A stretch of 8,859 bases of DNA from Candidatus Zixiibacteriota bacterium (GTDB taxonomy: Bacteria; Zixibacteria; MSB-5A5; GN15; FEB-12): NCBI GenBank assembly GCA_030591625.1, contig JAUVAR010000095.1:1-8859 (forward strand), written 5' to 3'. The translations under genes were made by a program, and so were the position numbers. Positions 1-6,866 of the stretch are shown here, piece after piece. Numbering within the stretch: position 1 is the stretch's first letter; each line of letters begins with the position of its first letter. The notes under the pieces were generated by a model, which was given only the letters and a program-made list of their open reading frames with translations, made no database searches and was not told the DNA's origin.

Positions 1-1
1 C

Positions 2-2320
2 ACGACCGATACGAGTATGCTGACTGGAGCAGCATTGGCTATAATCGGTTACACCCCTGACGTTCGTAACAATATTCTATTCCAAAACGGACCTGGCAAT
101 GGAGTATGGATGAACACATTATCTTATAACTGGTTTGAGTACAATAATGCGTTCGATAACCTTGATTCCAATTGGGTACATATCCATTCGAACCACACTT
201 TCATGTCAGCCGATCCGCTTTTCGTTGATGCTCCAAACGGCGATTTCAGACTGGGTGATGGGTCGCCATGTATTGATGCCGGTGATCCAAGAGTTGAATT
301 CCTTGATTTGGATGGGACTCGCAATGACATGGGCGCTTTCCAGCCAGCCAGTTCTTACAGATTACCGTTGGCAAGAGATATCAATATTGGAACCTCGAAT
401 CCGCTACGACTGTTAGCCGACACGTTGACCTTCTTTTGGTCGTACGAGGATACGCTCGGTTCACAGGTTGCCTGCGAGGTGCAAGTAAGTTCTAACCCTA
501 CCGATTTTATGGGGAACCTGGTTTGGACAAGTGACAGCGTTGCAACCGCGGATACTTCGATGTCTTACGGTGGTGGTCCATTACCTCGCAAAAGCCTCGT
601 AGCCCGAGTAAGAGTTCACAACGGATATGATTGGGGTAGCTGGCGATTCACCAGTTTCAGCCGAAACGGGTTCCCGACATTCGGCTCTACCAAAGGACCA
701 CAGACTGATTTTGCTTCCAGGTATATTATGAATATGGGACAAGCAGTGAGAACCCCAGATCCTGAAGGAGATACGGTCACGTTTGACATCCAGTTCGCGC
801 ACGACGAAAACATGGATTCTCTAATTGTTTCGCATCTTGGTGTCGATTTTGCCTGGTTCCAGATCGACTATCTCGCGGAACTTGGTCAGGATTACTGGTG
901 GCGATTCAGGATGGACGATGGGTATGAGTCTTCCGGGTGGTACAATTACAAGTTTACCGTGGTCCGTGAAGGTGGTGTTGTTGAACTGCTACAACCGGAC
1001 TCGGCAGAATCTGTCGCGTGTGGAAGCGAATTTAGTTTCCTTATGGGGATGTACAACGATCAACCGGGTATTGCTTTAATACTAGAAAACGGCTTCAAAG
1101 TGTATTCTCCTGATGGTGCAAACTTTGGACCGACTACAGTTGAGTGGGCGTCAGAAACGATTGATCTGGAGGGCCTCTTTGATAACATATTTACATACAT
1201 CTCAGTAAGGAGCGGACCGTCTGCTGATACCGCTATTTTCGTGGGATGGGACACTTCTCCTAGAGACTCATTTTTGGTAAGTGGCGTTAGATTGCCAATA
1301 TGGAAAATTACAACCGAAGTCCCTTGTGAAGATGTTGGTCGTCAAATCTGTATTGACAAAGAAGACTTTGCTAAATGGAAATGGATTTACTCGCTGGATG
1401 ACGGAGCGTACGACGGAACCTATCCTGAATGGGGCGGACCGTACTGTTTCACCATCGAAGAATGTTGCGAGGGAATGCGCGGTAACTTCAACGGTGATGA
1501 TGTCAACTGTGATATCGGCGATCTGACCGGGATGATTGGTTACTTGTTCATGGGTGGTGACAGTCCTTCATGTTTTGATGAGGCAAATGTTAACGCTGAC
1601 CCTTATCAACAAATCGACATCGGCGATGTTACTGCTACAGTAGATTATCTCTTCATATCGAATACCGAACCATACACTTGTGGTCAGTATGCATCCGGGT
1701 TGGCTGCTAAGATGGCCTTGAACAACGCAACTATCTGGATAGATAAGAAATCTGATTCGACGAACATATATCTTTCGAATGAACATGCTGTGCGAGGTGT
1801 CCAACTTACGTTTGATGGCTTTGGTGAATCGAAACCTATTCTGTCAGCCAAGGTAAAATTGGACATGGTTTTTGGCAACAGCGATAATTCGCTGAAGGTT
1901 GGACTTATGGATATGAATGGGTCTGGAACGATTGAAGCAGGTGCACATTTGTTGATGACTATACCCGGACAACATGATGTTACGTTTGTAAGATTGTCAG
2001 ACGAGGGTCATACCTCGATTGAACCGGCTATCAAGTATGGTTCACCGTTGGTGCCTGTATCTTTTTCACTTAGCCAAAACTATCCGAACCCGTTTAATCC
2101 GACAACGGTTATCGAGTTTGGATTGCCGACCGCGAGCAATGTTCATATCTCGGTGTACAATATTCTTGGACGTCAGGTAACCGAACTGATAGACAAGAAG
2201 ATGGAAGCAGGTTGGCACTCTATAGAATGGAATGCTGACGACCATGCGAGTGGAGTTTATTTCTACCGAATGGAAGCAGGCGATTTTGTGAAATCAGAAA
2301 AGATGATCCTGTTAAAATAA
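2..2320 (+). CDS. Secreted multidomain protein with beta-helix tail, dockerin-like pair and T9SS sorting domain (5' partial)
   Basis: The frame is open from base 2, so the first ATG (17) is probably internal and the N-terminus lies outside the window. Residues are counted from that ATG (767 aa). About 1-110 look like the end of a right-handed parallel beta-helix: Asn-rich NNILFQN, then GSPCIDAGDP and GTRNDMGAF. About 120-320 hold two beta-sandwich (fibronectin III-like) regions rich in aromatic residues. About 488-555 are two dockerin-like EF-hand repeats (GNFNGDD...DIGDLTGMIGYLF, then IDIGDVTATVDYLF), introduced by CC. About 560-675 resemble a cohesin-like fold (AVRGVQLTF). About 683-767 are a Por/T9SS type A sorting domain: YPNPFNP at 689-695, then VYNILGRQV, GVYFYR and KMILLK. 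The family is known for export across the outer membrane by T9SS, with tail cleavage. A surface binding or polysaccharide-related role is inference; no catalytic residues were recognised. A terminator-like hairpin follows. Confidence 0.9.
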   Translation, partial: TTDTSMLTGAALAIIGYTPDVRNNILFQNGPGNGVWMNTLSYNWFEYNNAFDNLDSNWVHIHSNHTFMSADPLFVDAPNGDFRLGDGSPCIDAGDPRVEFLDLDGTRNDMGAFQPASSYRLPLARDINIGTSNPLRLLADTLTFFWSYEDTLGSQVACEVQVSSNPTDFMGNLVWTSDSVATADTSMSYGGGPLPRKSLVARVRVHNGYDWGSWRFTSFSRNGFPTFGSTKGPQTDFASRYIMNMGQAVRTPDPEGDTVTFDIQFAHDENMDSLIVSHLGVDFAWFQIDYLAELGQDYWWRFRMDDGYESSGWYNYKFTVVREGGVVELLQPDSAESVACGSEFSFLMGMYNDQPGIALILENGFKVYSPDGANFGPTTVEWASETIDLEGLFDNIFTYISVRSGPSADTAIFVGWDTSPRDSFLVSGVRLPIWKITTEVPCEDVGRQICIDKEDFAKWKWIYSLDDGAYDGTYPEWGGPYCFTIEECCEGMRGNFNGDDVNCDIGDLTGMIGYLFMGGDSPSCFDEANVNADPYQQIDIGDVTATVDYLFISNTEPYTCGQYASGLAAKMALNNATIWIDKKSDSTNIYLSNEHAVRGVQLTFDGFGESKPILSAKVKLDMVFGNSDNSLKVGLMDMNGSGTIEAGAHLLMTIPGQHDVTFVRLSDEGHTSIEPAIKYGSPLVPVSFSLSQNYPNPFNPTTVIEFGLPTASNVHISVYNILGRQVTELIDKKMEAGWHSIEWNADDHASGVYFYRMEAGDFVKSEKMILLK

Positions 2321-2346
2321 GTTGCTGTCTATTGCTCGTTAGACGG

Positions 2347-2379
2347 GGGATCAGTGTGAAAACATCGGTTCCCTTTTTT
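2347..2379 (+). terminator. Probable intrinsic terminator of the T9SS-protein gene
   Basis: The structure lies 26 bp after the TAA stop. GGGA (2347-2350) can pair with TCCC (2370-2373), and GTGT (2354-2357) pairs with ACAT (2362-2365, one G-U) closing a GAAA tetraloop (2358-2361). An internal loop separates the two helices. Six T residues follow at once (2374-2379). Position, tetraloop and T-run fit a Rho-independent terminator. The outer stem is only 4 bp, so it may be weak. Confidence 0.55.
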
Positions 2380-2383
2380 ATAG

Positions 2384-2429
2384 CCCTAAAACATGCCTCG
2401 TCAATCGACAATTGAGCCGAGTTTTAGGG
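2384..2429. repeat. Bulged inverted repeat in the convergent gap
   Basis: The outer arms CCCTAAAA (2384-2391) and TTTTAGGG (2422-2429) are perfectly complementary over 8 bp. Inside, CTCG (2397-2400) pairs with CGAG (2418-2421) and TCAAT (2401-2405) pairs with ATTGA (2411-2415), leaving a CGACA loop. About 17 bp can pair in total, with a 5-nt bulge on the left arm and a 2-nt bulge on the right. No T-run follows on either strand, so a simple intrinsic terminator is not well supported. An RNA stabiliser, a Rho-type end or a repeat relic are alternatives. Confidence 0.5.
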
Positions 2430-2440
2430 TAGAATTACTC

Positions 2441-2458
2441 GTTTGTTATAAGACAAAC
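2441..2458. repeat. Short perfect inverted repeat
   Basis: GTTTGT (2441-2446) and ACAAAC (2453-2458) form a 6-bp perfect stem around a 6-nt loop (TATAAG), 11 bp right of the larger bulged hairpin. It is short enough to be chance on its own. It is recorded because of the cluster of such structures in this gap. Confidence 0.35.
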
Positions 2459-2522
2459 CCCTGGAGTTGCTGCTTACCGTAGAAAAACTTTAAGTGCGTT
2501 TCGGCAATTCAGTCAGCCATTA

Positions 2523-2589
2523 ACCGCTGCAAGTTACGTGGTGGATAATTGTTGTTTTGGTCTTGCAAGGACCACCATTTTCAAGCGGT
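2523..2589. repeat. Nested inverted repeats, alternative pairings
   Basis: The outer arms are ACCGCT (2523-2528) and AGCGGT (2584-2589). Inside, TGGTGG (2539-2544) can pair with CCACCA (2572-2577). A competing hairpin pairs TGGTC (2558-2562) with GACCA (2570-2574), extendable by a G-U and a U-A pair to a GCA loop. The two inner pairings share bases and cannot coexist. This suggests a folded RNA or a decayed palindromic element; no known family was recognised. Confidence 0.35.
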
Positions 2590-2693
2590 ATTCTCTATAA
2601 CCCAGTTGCGGAATTCGTATACCCAAGCCCGCCATTTATAGTGTATTCCCAAATATAAATTGTATCGGCAGGATTATCCTGTGCCAGGTGCAG

Positions 2694-2709
2694 GCTGTAG
2701 ATTTACAGC
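2694..2709. repeat. Perfect 6-bp hairpin just downstream of the FG-GAP gene
   Basis: GCTGTA (2694-2699) and TACAGC (2704-2709) are perfectly complementary around a 4-nt loop. On the minus strand the hairpin lies about 47 bp past the stop of the FG-GAP gene. A second hairpin (CAGGA/TCCTG with a TTA loop, within 2666-2684) comes about 10 bp later. Neither is followed by a T-run on the minus strand, so they may mark an mRNA 3' end only after processing or Rho action. Confidence 0.35.
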
Positions 2710-2756
2710 AATTCTGTTTGGATCACCTACCAGGAATGAAGCCGCCTCGTATGTTT

Positions 2757-5303
2757 CTATGGGCAAAGAGGAAGTGGATCGCCGTCAATGAACACATATT
2801 TAATTAGCAAACTCAGGTCACCGATGTCAACATTGCCGGTGTTATCGAAATCTGCGCTAATCGAGCATTCCAGTACAGGTGCCGTTCCAAGGAATAGGTA
2901 GCTTATCAACATTGTAATATCCGCGATATCAACCAACAGGTTTGGATCGTTGTCAACGTTTCCAGTTGAACCAAAACAGCAGAGTCCAGCTACTCCCACA
3001 GCAAAAGGACCGACCCAATCGTTGGTGTTTATGCCGTCAGTAAATCTAAACTGCCAATAGAAGACAGAGTCATTTCCGAGCGAGACCATAGGTAGATATG
3101 AGGGGGAAGCTAATGATTTTACATCGACTATAGGATTTCTGAAATCGAGGTAGCGGTCAACCTGCATGTCGTACGAAAGTGCTGCGCTACGGGGAGCAAT
3201 AGAATCTGACATCAATTTATCAATTAGCAAAGACCAGTCGAATTGAGGACGTGATACATTTACGATACTGCCGTTGTTTGGTTCAATCAATTCTATATGA
3301 GTGACATCAAAACAGAAAGTGACTGAATCTGTTTCCGGTGCTCTTGCCAATCCATTGCCTCCGCCAGAATTATAATCGTCCATTACAGTCATATGCTGTG
3401 AGCCATCAATGCCAATTGAAAGAGTAAAGCCTGCATCGTCCGGCGCATCTTCCTCCAACACAGCAGTGATACAATATTCGCCGGCCAGTAAATTAAAGTC
3501 TAAGGTTCTTTCATCAATCAGTCCATCACCGTTGACATCAAGTTGATGATATTCTGATCCAGCAACTGTGCTAAATGTTTCAGAAATTATGAAATCGTTC
3601 GGGTTTCTAACTGTGACATCAAGGTACGACATTCCGGCAACCGACATTTGATCAATCAAGATATCATTATCATCCTGCTTGTCCAATGCGACAATTAGTT
3701 CACCGCCTGAATAGCTGCCTGTAACAAAATCGAAGTTGCCATCACGATCAAGATCAAGAGTTGCCAGAGCATAAGTGACATCACCATTGCTTCCAACGTT
3801 TACAATAGTTGGTTCACCGAACTGTCCGGTTCCATCACCCGGATAAATAAACAGCTCACCAGTTGTTCCACTTGCTATAACCGCATCGAGATTATTGTCG
3901 TGATCAAAGTCGGCAACAACTAAACTGAACGCGATACCCGGAACGATAATACTCGTTGTTGAAATAAGTCCACCGTTGCCATCACCCAGACCAGATGAGA
4001 AAATTGATTGGCCGGAAGAATCATCCACGGGATGAACAAGCGCATAGTCACAGTTTCCATCACGATTTATATCGGCTACTGCAAAAACTGGTGGAACAAC
4101 AATTGAACCACTTCCGGTATAGGTTGAGGTTGACTGTCTGAATATCGCATTGCCATCATTGAGGTAGAAATAAGTTGAATCGCCACCCGTTAAGATTAGA
4201 TCAGTAAAACTGTCATGATTTAAGTCGCATGTACTTACCGCATCAAATGTAATCGGAACTGTTGTGCCTAATGTGAACTGACCGGTGCCATCTCCAAACA
4301 TGATTATGTTAGGGGCAATGATCAGATCAAGATATTGGTCGTCATTGAGATAATCTGATGCTATCGCAGGCTGCAATGAGGCAATTCCATCGCTACTGCC
4401 GAAAGTAGTTCGGCTGGTTTGACTGTTCAAGCCGGAAGCGGTCAGGTCTATTGAATCTGTTTCAAAAAAACGATTTCCCAGATTATACAGGAAGTAAAGC
4501 TTATCGGATGAAACCGCAACGATATCAAGAAGCGTATCACTATTAACAAAATCGAGAACTATTGCAGCTGCTTTGATTGATGGAAGCTCGGTAGCCGGGT
4601 CGAGCGATCCCGATGCATTTCCATAGGCAATAAAGAGACCAGAATCGGCTTGACCGGTATATACAATATCAGTGTAATTATCACGGTCGATATCGGCAGT
4701 TCGTACAAAGTAAACATCGGCAGAATTTACGCCAAGGACTTCGTAGAGGGTATCTTCAACCTGACATCCATGTGTGATTGCCAGAGATATGCAATCATTG
4801 GATGATGATAGATTGATACGTTCTTCTGTATTGCAGGTACTATTAGGTGGATCAGATTCCTGAGGTGCAGATTCACCGTCGAATTTAGCTCTGAATATTA
4901 CAGAATCGAATAAGAAGTATGGCAACGAAGCGGAAACCATAAGGGTTGCGCGTCCATCTGAATCGGTAAGAACAGTACCAAGATTAATCCCTCCTGCGCC
5001 TATGCCACATCCTGAATCACTAATGTAGAACCTGACGGGGCGTTCGTTCAAGGGAGTGGAGCCGTTGTCACACGACTCGGTCAATAAGGCACTAATTTGA
5101 AATAATGATCCGGCTGTAAGGCTGTCTGGGCAGAGCGCTCCACCGTTCGGGGTCTCGAAGTAAAGTTCAGTGTTAGGTTTGATTGAGATATCACTCTCTA
5201 CAGGATCGGCTGTTTGGGCAGATGAATTCAAAAGCAATGAAAATACTGCAACAGTAATAATATGTATTAATTTGAACTGGGTAGCGATATTTCTATTAGT
5301 CAC
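2757..5303 (-). CDS. Secreted FG-GAP/VCBS repeat protein with C-terminal dockerin-like pair
   Basis: This complete 848-aa gene starts with GTG (5301-5303) and ends with TAG. Residues 1 to about 32 form a signal peptide: basic start, hydrophobic IITVAVFSLLLN, then SAQTA as a likely cleavage area. About 45-150 look like an Ig-like beta domain. Seven calcium-loop motifs of the FG-GAP/VCBS type begin near residues 204, 251, 317, 360, 411, 465 and 517 (for example DIDRDNYTD and DLDRDGNFD), a count and 43-66 residue spacing that fit a seven-bladed beta-propeller. The 251 copy is degenerate. An eighth loop, DVNGDGLID near 589, sits in a following beta domain. About 685-770 look fibronectin III-like. 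About 777-848 are a dockerin-like pair (VDIADITMLISYLF, VDIGDLSLLIKYVF) preceded by CC. No T9SS tail is present. Role unknown; such proteins are exported, and ligand or surface binding is inference. Confidence 0.9.
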   Translation of the reverse strand: MTNRNIATQFKLIHIITVAVFSLLLNSSAQTADPVESDISIKPNTELYFETPNGGALCPDSLTAGSLFQISALLTESCDNGSTPLNERPVRFYISDSGCGIGAGGINLGTVLTDSDGRATLMVSASLPYFLFDSVIFRAKFDGESAPQESDPPNSTCNTEERINLSSSNDCISLAITHGCQVEDTLYEVLGVNSADVYFVRTADIDRDNYTDIVYTGQADSGLFIAYGNASGSLDPATELPSIKAAAIVLDFVNSDTLLDIVAVSSDKLYFLYNLGNRFFETDSIDLTASGLNSQTSRTTFGSSDGIASLQPAIASDYLNDDQYLDLIIAPNIIMFGDGTGQFTLGTTVPITFDAVSTCDLNHDSFTDLILTGGDSTYFYLNDGNAIFRQSTSTYTGSGSIVVPPVFAVADINRDGNCDYALVHPVDDSSGQSIFSSGLGDGNGGLISTTSIIVPGIAFSLVVADFDHDNNLDAVIASGTTGELFIYPGDGTGQFGEPTIVNVGSNGDVTYALATLDLDRDGNFDFVTGSYSGGELIVALDKQDDNDILIDQMSVAGMSYLDVTVRNPNDFIISETFSTVAGSEYHQLDVNGDGLIDERTLDFNLLAGEYCITAVLEEDAPDDAGFTLSIGIDGSQHMTVMDDYNSGGGNGLARAPETDSVTFCFDVTHIELIEPNNGSIVNVSRPQFDWSLLIDKLMSDSIAPRSAALSYDMQVDRYLDFRNPIVDVKSLASPSYLPMVSLGNDSVFYWQFRFTDGINTNDWVGPFAVGVAGLCCFGSTGNVDNDPNLLVDIADITMLISYLFLGTAPVLECSISADFDNTGNVDIGDLSLLIKYVFIDGDPLPLCP

Positions 5304-5311
5304 TATAAGTT

Positions 5312-5318
5312 ACCTCTT
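5312..5318 (-). promoter_or_regulatory. Ribosome binding site deciding the GTG start of the FG-GAP gene
   Basis: Read on the minus strand, the sequence is AAGAGGT, with AGAGG about 9 nt before the GTG at 5303. This spacing, together with the signal peptide that begins immediately afterwards, supports GTG rather than a later ATG as the start. Confidence 0.7.
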
Positions 5319-5389
5319 AAGGCAGTTCGGATTATTGTTTAATTATCGATGTTGTCGGGCGTGTATATAAAACGGTAGATTCTGAGGTT

Positions 5390-5419
5390 AATATAAACAA
5401 ATTGGATCAATAATGTCAA
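5390..5419 (-). promoter_or_regulatory. Sigma70-type promoter of the FG-GAP gene
   Basis: On the minus strand a perfect TTGACA (5414-5419) is followed after 18 bp by TATATT (5390-5395), which matches TATAAT at 5 of 6 positions. Transcription would start near 5383 and give a leader of about 80 nt before the GTG. The site lies in the 165-bp gap after the phosphatase gene, so the FG-GAP gene can be transcribed on its own even though the phosphatase points the same way. Confidence 0.6.
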
Positions 5420-5468
5420 GTATTAGCATTGAATAAATAATTTACATTCTTTTGCAGCACTTTTTGAC

Positions 5469-6755
5469 TTATTTGGCTCTAAGAGCAAGGACGGTAATAT
5501 CGTCGGACTGTTCCGCACCATCTCGGAACGACTCAACAGAATTTCTGACTATTTCACACCCTTCTTCTGCATTAACACCGGCATTCTTAGTTAGTAAATC
5601 TTCAAATCGCTCTTCTCCAAACATTTCCATCGCGGGATTATTTGCTTCTGTCACCCCGTCGGTGTAGAGATAGAGCAGTTCTCCTTTTTCTACGGTAACC
5701 TCATGTACATTATATTGTACGCCCGGCATTATCCCGATTACAAGGTCTGCCTCACTCGGAGTGTCTGCTCGGCCATCCTTGCGCACCACACCCGGTGGGA
5801 GATGACCGGCATTAACGTAGCTGAATTTTCGTGAAGAGCTGTCATAAACACCGAACGTGGCAGTGATATATCTTTCTGTCGAAGTGAACTGGCAGATTAG
5901 TTTGTTCAAGCATGATCCGAGTGCGGGGAGGTCAACAGTTGTTGAACCATTGAACTGAGAACGAACAACAGCTTGAGCGTTGCTCATCACGAGGGCTGCA
6001 GGAAGACCTTTCCCGGAGATATCGCCTAAGGATAAAAATACTTTATGTTCATCTAATTGAATAAAATCGTAGTAATCACCTCCGACATGTTTGGCCGGAA
6101 TATTAAATCCAAATACTTCGTAATTGTCATTTTTTACGCTCTCTTTGGGGAGGAATCCAGCCTGAATATCTTTGGCGATATTGATTTCTTTTTCAATTGT
6201 AGCAAGAACCTGTTCACGTTCAAACAGCTTGGCATTTTCAATTACTTTTGAAACCTGAGTTCCCACGATACCCAAAAATCGTGAATCTGCATCGTTAAAC
6301 TGTTCTTCGCGACTGCTGTTAAACATTATAAGAAGACCAATCAGCCCGCTCCTTGACAACATAGGAGCTGCAACAAGCGATTTTAGACCAATTGCGGCAA
6401 AGTTTACACCCCGCAAACGGGTGTCATTGTCCGGGTCATTGGTTAAGAGAATCGACTTATTTTTGACCATCCATCCCTGAAGTGACTGGTTTAAATGAAA
6501 TGGTATTTCGCCGTCACGCATTGAAGTTTCACGCACAAAAGTTTTGAACCGCTCACTTTTATCATCCTGATTATCCAGAAGAAAGATAGCTCCCTGGGTA
6601 GCTTTGACACGCCGCCGGCAATGTTCTACAATATTACTTGTAATCTGATCGACCGACATAGTAACATTAATAGCATTAGCAATCTGATTTAAGGTCGAAA
6701 GTTCGCTGACTGCATTTTTTAACCGAGTTAATTCGGCATCAGAAATTTGTGGCAT
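5469..6755 (-). CDS. GAF domain-containing SpoIIE/RsbU-type PP2C serine phosphatase
   Basis: This complete 428-aa protein is predicted cytoplasmic, with no signal peptide or membrane segment. Residues about 18-178 are a GAF sensory domain (FLLDN, LQGWMVKNK, LVAAPMLSRSGLIGLLIMFN). A helical linker at about 179-203 (EKEINIAKDIQAGFLP) is the usual lead into this phosphatase class. Residues about 210-427 are the PP2C-like SpoIIE domain. Metal-binding acidic residues are in place: D227 in VGGDYYDF, D245 in GDISGKG, D366 in TDGVTEA and D418/D419 in SDDIT; NAGHLPP is also present. Known relatives dephosphorylate Ser/Thr phosphoproteins, typically anti-sigma antagonists in partner-switching cascades, with the GAF domain sensing a ligand. 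No STAS or HPK-like anti-sigma gene lies in the window, so its substrate is unknown. It is divergent from the protein kinase, a plausible opposing partner. Confidence 0.95.
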   Translation of the reverse strand: MPQISDAELTRLKNAVSELSTLNQIANAINVTMSVDQITSNIVEHCRRRVKATQGAIFLLDNQDDKSERFKTFVRETSMRDGEIPFHLNQSLQGWMVKNKSILLTNDPDNDTRLRGVNFAAIGLKSLVAAPMLSRSGLIGLLIMFNSSREEQFNDADSRFLGIVGTQVSKVIENAKLFEREQVLATIEKEINIAKDIQAGFLPKESVKNDNYEVFGFNIPAKHVGGDYYDFIQLDEHKVFLSLGDISGKGLPAALVMSNAQAVVRSQFNGSTTVDLPALGSCLNKLICQFTSTERYITATFGVYDSSSRKFSYVNAGHLPPGVVRKDGRADTPSEADLVIGIMPGVQYNVHEVTVEKGELLYLYTDGVTEANNPAMEMFGEERFEDLLTKNAGVNAEEGCEIVRNSVESFRDGAEQSDDITVLALRAK

Positions 6756-6764
6756 TGATTATGT

Positions 6765-6768
6765 TCCT
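6765..6768 (-). promoter_or_regulatory. Ribosome binding site of the phosphatase gene
   Basis: On the minus strand AGGA lies 9 nt before the ATG at 6755 (within AACAGGAAC). This supports the annotated start, which leaves a short helical lead before the GAF domain. Confidence 0.6.
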
Positions 6769-6787
6769 GTTCTTATAATAGCTACGA

Positions 6788-6798
6788 AGGAAAGTTTC
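6788..6798 (+). repeat. AGGAAAGTTTC element, copy 1
   Basis: First of two exact 11-bp direct repeats in the divergent promoter region. It lies between the two TATAAT hexamers. Its core GAAA-G-TTTC is an odd-length palindrome, as expected for a dimer-binding operator half or full site. An operator role is inference. Confidence 0.4.
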
Positions 6799-6844
6799 TT
6801 TTATAATTGACGATCCTTGTCGATGTTTACAACAACCAGTATTG

Positions 6845-6855
6845 AGGAAAGTTTC
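6845..6855 (+). repeat. AGGAAAGTTTC element, copy 2
   Basis: Second exact copy, 57 bp start-to-start from the first and ending 11 bp before the kinase ATG. The GAGGA at its left end could be taken for a ribosome binding site, but it sits about 18 nt from the ATG, which is too far for normal use. The kinase thus has no well-placed Shine-Dalgarno sequence. Confidence 0.4.
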
Positions 6856-6866
6856 AGACTAAAACT

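Larger units (their letters stand above)
2321..2756. other. 436-bp convergent intergenic region, no convincing gene
   Basis: This gap lies between two convergent stop codons. It holds the probable terminator of the left gene and then several short inverted repeats: 2384-2429, 2441-2458, a nested set at 2523-2589, 2666-2684 and 2694-2709. No tRNA, riboswitch or insertion-sequence end was recognised. No intrinsic terminator with a T-run could be found for the minus-strand gene that ends at 2757. Two overlapping minus-strand frames between 2595 and 2757 read as protein-like text but are too short to call a gene. Confidence 0.6.
6756..6866. promoter_or_regulatory. Divergent promoter region between phosphatase and kinase
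   Basis: This 111-bp gap must drive both the phosphatase (leftward) and the kinase (rightward). Two perfect TATAAT hexamers lie on the plus strand at 6774-6779 and 6802-6807; neither has a good TTGACA at 17 bp. Leftward candidates, for example TATTAT opposite 6774-6779, are also without a clear -35. The sigma factor used may therefore not be the housekeeping type, or an activator may be needed. Two exact 11-bp repeats (6788-6798 and 6845-6855) lie in the gap. Confidence 0.5.

Noticed and set aside
135..416. Plus-strand 93-codon open frame inside the T9SS-protein gene
   Set aside because: It overlaps the beta-helix tail in another frame and has no protein-like pattern of its own.
2220..2411. 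Minus-strand 63-codon open frame across the end of the T9SS-protein gene
   Set aside because: It is antisense to the conserved sorting domain and to the terminator, with no convincing start context or motif.
2384..2429. The bulged inverted repeat as an intrinsic terminator of either gene
   Set aside because: No T-run follows the hairpin on either strand; a better terminator with a T-run already lies at 2347-2379.
2523..2589. tRNA, integron attC site or riboswitch
   Set aside because: The nested arms do not make a cloverleaf, lack the conserved attC core arrangement, and lie at gene 3' ends rather than in a leader.
4170..5303. Tandem DNA repeats or a CRISPR array suggested by the regularly spaced calcium-loop codons
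   Set aside because: The periodicity is at protein level (FG-GAP loops 43-66 residues apart) with divergent DNA and no constant repeat or spacer length.
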